Of a stretch of 9,381 nucleotides of DNA, positions 6,596-9,381 are shown piece by piece. The position numbers and the translations under genes are program-made. Source of the DNA: Nitrospirota bacterium (GTDB lineage Bacteria > Nitrospirota > Nitrospiria > Nitrospirales > Nitrospiraceae); contig JAHWYE010000044.1 of NCBI GenBank assembly GCA_020028195.1, forward strand, positions 1 to 9,381. Direction: 5' to 3'. The notes below the pieces were generated by a model that did no database searches, had not been told where the DNA came from, and worked only from the letters and a program-made list of their open reading frames with translations. The first letter of the stretch is position 1. Every line of letters starts with the position of its first letter.

Positions 6596-7501
6596 ATGCG
6601 TAGACCTTCTGATCTCGCCGCCTATGGAGCGCTTGTCACTGCGGCGGTCGTCTGGGGCGGCTCCATTGTCTTCCAGAAACTCGCACTGGGTTCCTTCTCG
6701 GCGGTGGAGGTCTCGGTCCTTCGCGGACTCGGCGCGCTGGCGCTGTTGATTCCGCTCTGGTGGTGGCAAGAAGGCAGGGGAGTCAAGTTTACCTCCAGGG
6801 ACGTGGCGATATTCGCCTTGCTGGGGCTAGGGGTCCTCGGCAATCACCTACTCACGCTATTCGGGCTGCGATACATCGGGGCGGCGGTCGCAGGGGTCAT
6901 CATCGGCGCGAGCCCGGCGATCACGGCCTTCTTGTCTGCTCTGCTCATTCGGGACGTACCCTTTCGGGCGGTCTGGGTCGGCTGCGCGGTATCGTTTGCT
7001 GGGGTGATGCTCGTCTCAGGCGTAGGGGGCGAGAGTGCTGCCGGAGAGAGGTCCTGGCTGGGTGGCACGCTCGTGGTGCTGGGGCTGGTGAGTTGGGCCC
7101 TCTATACGATCGGCGGCCGTCGGACGATGGAACGGTTTTCGCCGCTCACCGTGAACTGGACCACGCTGTTGCTCTCAATCCTCCCGCAGATCCCGCTCCT
7201 GTGGACCGATCAGAAGGTGGCGATCGCGGGCATCGAATCGGTTCCCACATCCGGCTGGCTGGCGCTGGCCTATCTGATCGTGTTTGCCACCGCGCTGGGC
7301 CAACAAGCCTGGCTCTATGGCGTGCAGGGAATCGGGCCTTCACGCGCCGGCGTGTTCGTCAACCTGATTCCCGTCTCAGCACTTACGCTTTCAGCCCTAG
7401 TCCTCGGAGAGCAGATCGGCGTCAAAGAGCTGGCTGGAATCGGCATGATTCTGTCCGGTGTTTGGCTGGTCAATCGGCAATCCGCTCGACAGGCCAGGTG
7501 A
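6596..7501 (+). CDS. DMT-superfamily (EamA) membrane transporter
   Basis: A 301-residue, very hydrophobic inner-membrane protein with about ten membrane segments in two EamA repeats. The first runs from about residue 8 (YGALVTAAVVWGGSIVFQK) to about 140, the second from about 153 (LGGTLVVLGLVSWALYTIG) to the end. Typical family marks are WGGSIVFQKLAL near the N-terminus, PAITAFLSALLIRD in the first half, and PVSALTLSALVLGEQ at the end of the second. EamA proteins export or exchange metabolites such as amino acids; the substrate here is unknown. I chose ATG 6596 because it leaves a short, positively charged N-terminus before the first helix. A longer frame reaches back to 6392 but runs inside the methyltransferase gene. 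A TTG at 6557 overlapping the previous stop is another possible start, as the nearest GGAGG (6562-6566) is oddly far from the ATG. Confidence 0.9.
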   Translation: MRRPSDLAAYGALVTAAVVWGGSIVFQKLALGSFSAVEVSVLRGLGALALLIPLWWWQEGRGVKFTSRDVAIFALLGLGVLGNHLLTLFGLRYIGAAVAGVIIGASPAITAFLSALLIRDVPFRAVWVGCAVSFAGVMLVSGVGGESAAGERSWLGGTLVVLGLVSWALYTIGGRRTMERFSPLTVNWTTLLLSILPQIPLLWTDQKVAIAGIESVPTSGWLALAYLIVFATALGQQAWLYGVQGIGPSRAGVFVNLIPVSALTLSALVLGEQIGVKELAGIGMILSGVWLVNRQSARQAR

Positions 7502-7593
7502 CAGGCTTCCCACGTACTTCTCGCTGACATTTCAACCGGTTTGAGATTCTCCCACCACCGGACTGCCATTCACCCTGGGCATGAATCGCCGCC

Positions 7594-7602
7594 TGCTATA
7601 CT
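7594..7602 (+). promoter_or_regulatory. Extended -10 promoter of the small secreted protein gene
   Basis: TGCTATACT gives an extended -10 (TG at 7594-7595, TATACT at 7597-7602). No good -35 is visible, as is common for extended -10 promoters. A start near 7609 gives a leader of about 25 bases containing the GGAGGT ribosome site at 7624-7629. Confidence 0.5.
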
Positions 7603-7633
7603 TGACAGTGTCATGCCAAAACAGGAGGTCACC

Positions 7634-7915
7634 ATGTCGCGCATGCTCGCCGCTGTCCTTGCTCTCTCCGTTCTGTCGCTTACTCTGACTCCCTCTGCCT
7701 TATGGGCGGCCCAGACTGTGATGAAGCACGATTGTCGCCAGGAACGCCCGAAGGGGAGCTACTATTGCGAGCGTGGCCCCCTGGCGGGAAAGAGATTTGC
7801 TTCTCAGAAGGCGATGGTGGCGGCCCTGAAACAAGGTTCCAAGACACAAGTCAATCGGAATAACGGAAAAGCTTCTGTGGGCTCGCCAAGCCACGTGAAG
7901 GCTTCCGTCAAGTAG
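7634..7915 (+). CDS. Small secreted two-cysteine protein, function unknown
   Basis: A 93-residue protein, not assigned. Residues 1-26 are a clear signal peptide (MSRMLAAVLALSVLSLTLTPSALWAA, cut here as MSRMLAAVLA...SALWAA), with likely cleavage after A26. The mature part is about 67 residues, basic, with C34 and C45 in HDCRQERPKGSYYCERG, which could form a disulfide. GSYYCERGPLAGKRFASQKAM resembles the short YHCH-RGxLAGxxFxS motif found in many small exported proteins of unknown role. The tail (67-93) is rich in Lys, Ser, Asn and Gly and probably disordered. ATG 7634 is preferred to earlier in-frame starts (7541, 7616) because of the GGAGGT site 5 bases upstream and the signal peptide it yields. 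It has its own extended -10 promoter and a hairpin with T run downstream, so it looks monocistronic. Confidence 0.85.
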   Translation: MSRMLAAVLALSVLSLTLTPSALWAAQTVMKHDCRQERPKGSYYCERGPLAGKRFASQKAMVAALKQGSKTQVNRNNGKASVGSPSHVKASVK

Positions 7916-7958
7916 TACGAAGGACCCCGTCTAGCGTCTCTCGATGAATCCAATCCCG

Positions 7959-8032
7959 CGGGGGTGGCTGGGAGCTGAAGTAAAATTGAACAGCGCGCGC
8001 GAACAGTAGCTCCCACCCGCCCCTCCCTTTTT
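7959..8032 (+). terminator. Long GC-rich hairpin with T tract, probable terminator
   Basis: TGGGAGCT (7969-7976) pairs perfectly with AGCTCCCA (8008-8015). Further pairing of the G-rich left flank (7959-7967) with the C-rich right flank (8016-8023) extends the stem with bulges. CCCTTTTTG follows, with five T at 8028-8032. The 31-base loop is unusually long and contains GCGCGCGC. It lies 44 bases after the small secreted gene, so a rho-independent terminator is the simplest reading. The long loop leaves room for a structured RNA. Confidence 0.5.
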
Positions 8033-8176
8033 GCCCGCTCTCCGAGAGTTGGACCCTTCCTGAGGCCGTTGCTTCCGATAGCACCCTGCGCGATTCACTT
8101 CTTCGAAAAGTACCGCTAGAGGGCTTGGCTCGTATCGCCTGTCGTTTTGGGGTATGATTGCGCCTCTGCCAGGACG

Positions 8177-8183
8177 AGAGGAG
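8177..8183 (+). promoter_or_regulatory. Ribosome binding site selecting a GTG start
   Basis: AGAGGAG ends 4 bases before GTG at 8188. The in-frame TTG at 8158 has nothing comparable, so the GTG is preferred. TATGAT at 8153-8158 may be a -10 hexamer, but no matching -35 is seen. Confidence 0.6.
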
Positions 8184-8187
8184 ACAC

Positions 8188-8586
8188 GTGCTCAAAGAAA
8201 GAATCGAGGAAGTCACCAGGGCGAACCAGGAGTTCTACCAGGCCTTCGAAAGCTTGGACATTGGGCGGATGGACCGGATTTGGGCGCAGCAGGAGTATGT
8301 CACTTGCATTCATCCGGGCTGGACCCTGCGAATTGGCTGGCCCGCTGTGCGAGATTCCTGGGTCTTAATCTTCAACAACACCTTCTCGATGAAGTTCGAT
8401 CTTACCGAAATTCAGGTCCAGGTGGCCGGAGATGTGGCCTGGGTGATCTGTACGGAGAACATCACCAGCCGGCAGGGAGAAGCAACTCAGGAAAGCCGGG
8501 TCCTCGCCACCAACCTATATGAACGGGTGGGGGAGCAATGGAAGATCATCCACCATCATGGGTCGCCCGTGATGGGGTCGGGGTAG
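8188..8586 (+). CDS. SnoaL-like / NTF2-fold small protein
   Basis: A 132-residue protein of the SnoaL/DUF4440 (nuclear transport factor 2 fold) group, normal length for a single cone-shaped domain. Marks: an N-terminal helix NQEFYQAFESLDIGRMDRIW (13-32), then YVTCIHPGW (37-45), which is a typical signature of this group, then strands around VAWVICTEN and a closing strand pair ending NLYERVGEQWKIIHHHGSP. Members act as isomerases, hydrolases, stress proteins or simply unknown small binders; the pocket His residues (H42 and the HHH near the end) may matter but do not identify a reaction. No signal peptide, so cytosolic. It starts at GTG with an AGAGGAG site, is preceded by the hairpin at 7959-8032, and faces a convergent gene. 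Function remains open. Confidence 0.88.
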   Translation: MLKERIEEVTRANQEFYQAFESLDIGRMDRIWAQQEYVTCIHPGWTLRIGWPAVRDSWVLIFNNTFSMKFDLTEIQVQVAGDVAWVICTENITSRQGEATQESRVLATNLYERVGEQWKIIHHHGSPVMGSG

Positions 8587-8647
8587 GGTGTAGAGTGAAG
8601 GAAATGGAAAGCGAGGAGTTTGTTCTGCTTGGCTTATACCAGTGAGA

Positions 8648-8860
8648 CTACTCGACGAGGGTGACGGTCTTGCGCCACTCGGCCATTACTGAATCCCGTT
8701 CCTCCATCGTCATGGCGCCGTACCTGTGAAACATTCCCGATCCTTTCCGCCGCCGCCACTTCACAAAGTCCAGGAAGTGCTCTTTGCACAGTGAGCCGGT
8801 TCCAGCCGGCGCATAGCCACGCGTCTTACATCCATCAATCAAGCAAGCCTGCTCGCTCAT
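8648..8860 (-). CDS. Small Cys/His protein, probable zinc site, unknown function
   Basis: A 70-residue basic protein, not recognised by name. C6, C11, C25 and H28 are arranged C-x4-C-x13-C-x2-H within CLIDGCKTRGY...GSLCKEHF, a pattern seen in small zinc-binding treble-clef-like stretches (C-x4-C...G-x-C-x2-H). It is followed by a basic aromatic segment FVKWRRRKGSGMF that could touch nucleic acid, and a helical tail TMEERDSVMAEWRKTV. Support for being real: GTGAGGA ribosome site (8867-8873) about 6 bases before ATG 8860, a promoter-like pair further upstream, and a coherent motif. It is convergent with the SnoaL-like gene and divergent from the phosphatase gene. Zinc binding and any nucleic-acid role are inference. 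Confidence 0.75.
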   Translation of the reverse strand: MSEQACLIDGCKTRGYAPAGTGSLCKEHFLDFVKWRRRKGSGMFHRYGAMTMEERDSVMAEWRKTVTLVE

Positions 8861-8898
8861 AGACTGTCCTCACTCGTTGCTTGTAAGCTTGGAAGCAG

Positions 8899-8928
8899 AG
8901 TATGCCGGACCAGCCTTCCGGAATGCAA
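8899..8928 (-). promoter_or_regulatory. Possible promoter of the small Cys/His protein gene
   Basis: On the minus strand TTGCAT (8923-8928), 18 bases, then CATACT (8899-8904). This puts a start near 8892 and a leader of about 32 bases holding the GTGAGGA ribosome site. The match to sigma70 consensus is fair. Confidence 0.4.
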
Positions 8929-8946
8929 CGGCGGATGAGCCATCGC

Positions 8947-8976
8947 TTGACGGTCGCACGTGATTTCCGGTATCTC
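8947..8976 (+). promoter_or_regulatory. Weak promoter candidate for the PhoD-like gene
   Basis: TTGACG (8947-8952), 18 bases, TATCTC (8971-8976). The -35 is good and the -10 poor. A start near 8983 would leave almost no leader before GTG 8985, so either the mRNA is leaderless or the true promoter lies elsewhere. Confidence 0.25.
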
Positions 8977-8984
8977 AGGGGTCC

Positions 8985-9381
8985 GTGCGAAAGCTTCCAC
9001 GAACCAGTCACTTGGCTGTAGGACTCCTGATACAGCTAGCGCTCCTCGTCACGTGCGCGCCGACCTACCAACCAGGCTTGCCCCCATCGAGTCCGTTCCT
9101 GGACAGCAAGGACTTCGCCCACGGCGTGGCAACGGGAGATGTCACCAGCAACTCGGCGCTGGTTTGGTTTCGGACTGCCGGACCGGCAAAAGTCCAGGTG
9201 CAATGGCTTCCTCAAGATGGCTCGGCTCTCCCCGCCAGCAGCGAACCGGTCCTGACTGATCAGCAGCATGACTTCACCGGGACCATCCGGTTGAAAGGGC
9301 TCGCCCCTGCGACTCGATACCGCTACGAGGTCGCTGAGCAGGCCCTGGAGCCTGTGGATCGGACGAACTTGAGCGGTCGGT
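8985..9381 (+). CDS. phoD: PhoD-type alkaline phosphatase, lipoprotein, 3' end beyond window
   Basis: The first 132 residues of a longer gene cut by the window edge. Seen: basic n-region MRKLPR, hydrophobic core LAVGLLIQLALLV, and a lipobox-like LVTC with C24 as possible lipidation site (T at -1 is less usual). Then FAHGVATGDVTSNSALVWFRT (cut: FAHGVATGDV at 44-53, SALVWFRT at 57-64), the hallmark opening of the PhoD N-terminal beta domain, and GLAPATRYRYEV at 105-116. The catalytic metallophosphatase domain lies beyond the edge. PhoD enzymes release phosphate from mono- and diesters outside the cytoplasm. The GTG start follows an in-frame stop at 8961-8963 and has AGGGG just upstream; no ATG is available in frame. 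Family call is strong; lipid anchoring is inferred. Confidence 0.82.
   Translation, partial: MRKLPRTSHLAVGLLIQLALLVTCAPTYQPGLPPSSPFLDSKDFAHGVATGDVTSNSALVWFRTAGPAKVQVQWLPQDGSALPASSEPVLTDQQHDFTGTIRLKGLAPATRYRYEVAEQALEPVDRTNLSGR

Noticed and set aside
6760..7527. A 255-residue open frame on the plus strand
   Set aside because: It overlaps the EamA gene in another frame and is Arg/Gly/His-rich without a fold or motif.
8960..9259. A 99-residue plus-strand frame starting at 8960
   Set aside because: It is out of frame with the clear PhoD-like frame, which carries the signal peptide and family motif.

Overview
The window is a chromosomal stretch from a moderately GC-rich Gram-negative-type bacterium. 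Secreted, lipid-anchored and periplasmic-type proteins are present, and spacers are short. Nothing fixes the taxon. The mix of genes and the short GTGAA-type intergenic repeats would fit Nitrospira or a related lineage, but that is an impression, not a demonstration. No rRNA, tRNA, transposase, integrase, CRISPR array or phage structural gene was seen.

Left part (about 1-3462), minus strand, read right to left: fur (iron-responsive repressor), fbpA (periplasmic ferric-iron-binding protein), fbpB (double permease) and fbpC (ATPase, cut by the window edge). Gaps are 32, 16 (10 from a possible TTG start of fbpB) and 21 bases, so this looks like one operon joining an iron sensor to a ferric-iron importer. 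A good sigma70-type promoter sits just upstream of fur and fixes its start. I could not see a classical Fur box.

Middle (3463-7501), plus strand: a 225-base divergent spacer carries the fur promoter, overlapping palindromes and a promoter for an aldehyde dehydrogenase. The dehydrogenase is followed by a patch of heptamer and inverted repeats. Next come a protein resembling the Panacea/DUF4065 antitoxin-type domain, a class I O-methyltransferase and a DMT/EamA transporter. The last two are 35 bases apart and probably co-transcribed.

Right part (7502-9381): a 93-residue secreted protein with its own extended -10 promoter, a GC-rich hairpin with a T tract, a SnoaL-like small protein starting at GTG, a minus-strand 70-residue protein with a C-x4-C-x13-C-x2-H metal-site pattern, and the start of a PhoD-type phosphatase lipoprotein that runs off the right edge.

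Most genes are ordinary housekeeping or accessory genes. The least explained items are the Panacea-like protein, the small secreted protein, the small Cys/His protein, the heptamer repeat patch and the hairpin at 7959-8032. There is no gene-free stretch over 300 bases; the longest spacer, 7916-8187, holds the hairpin.
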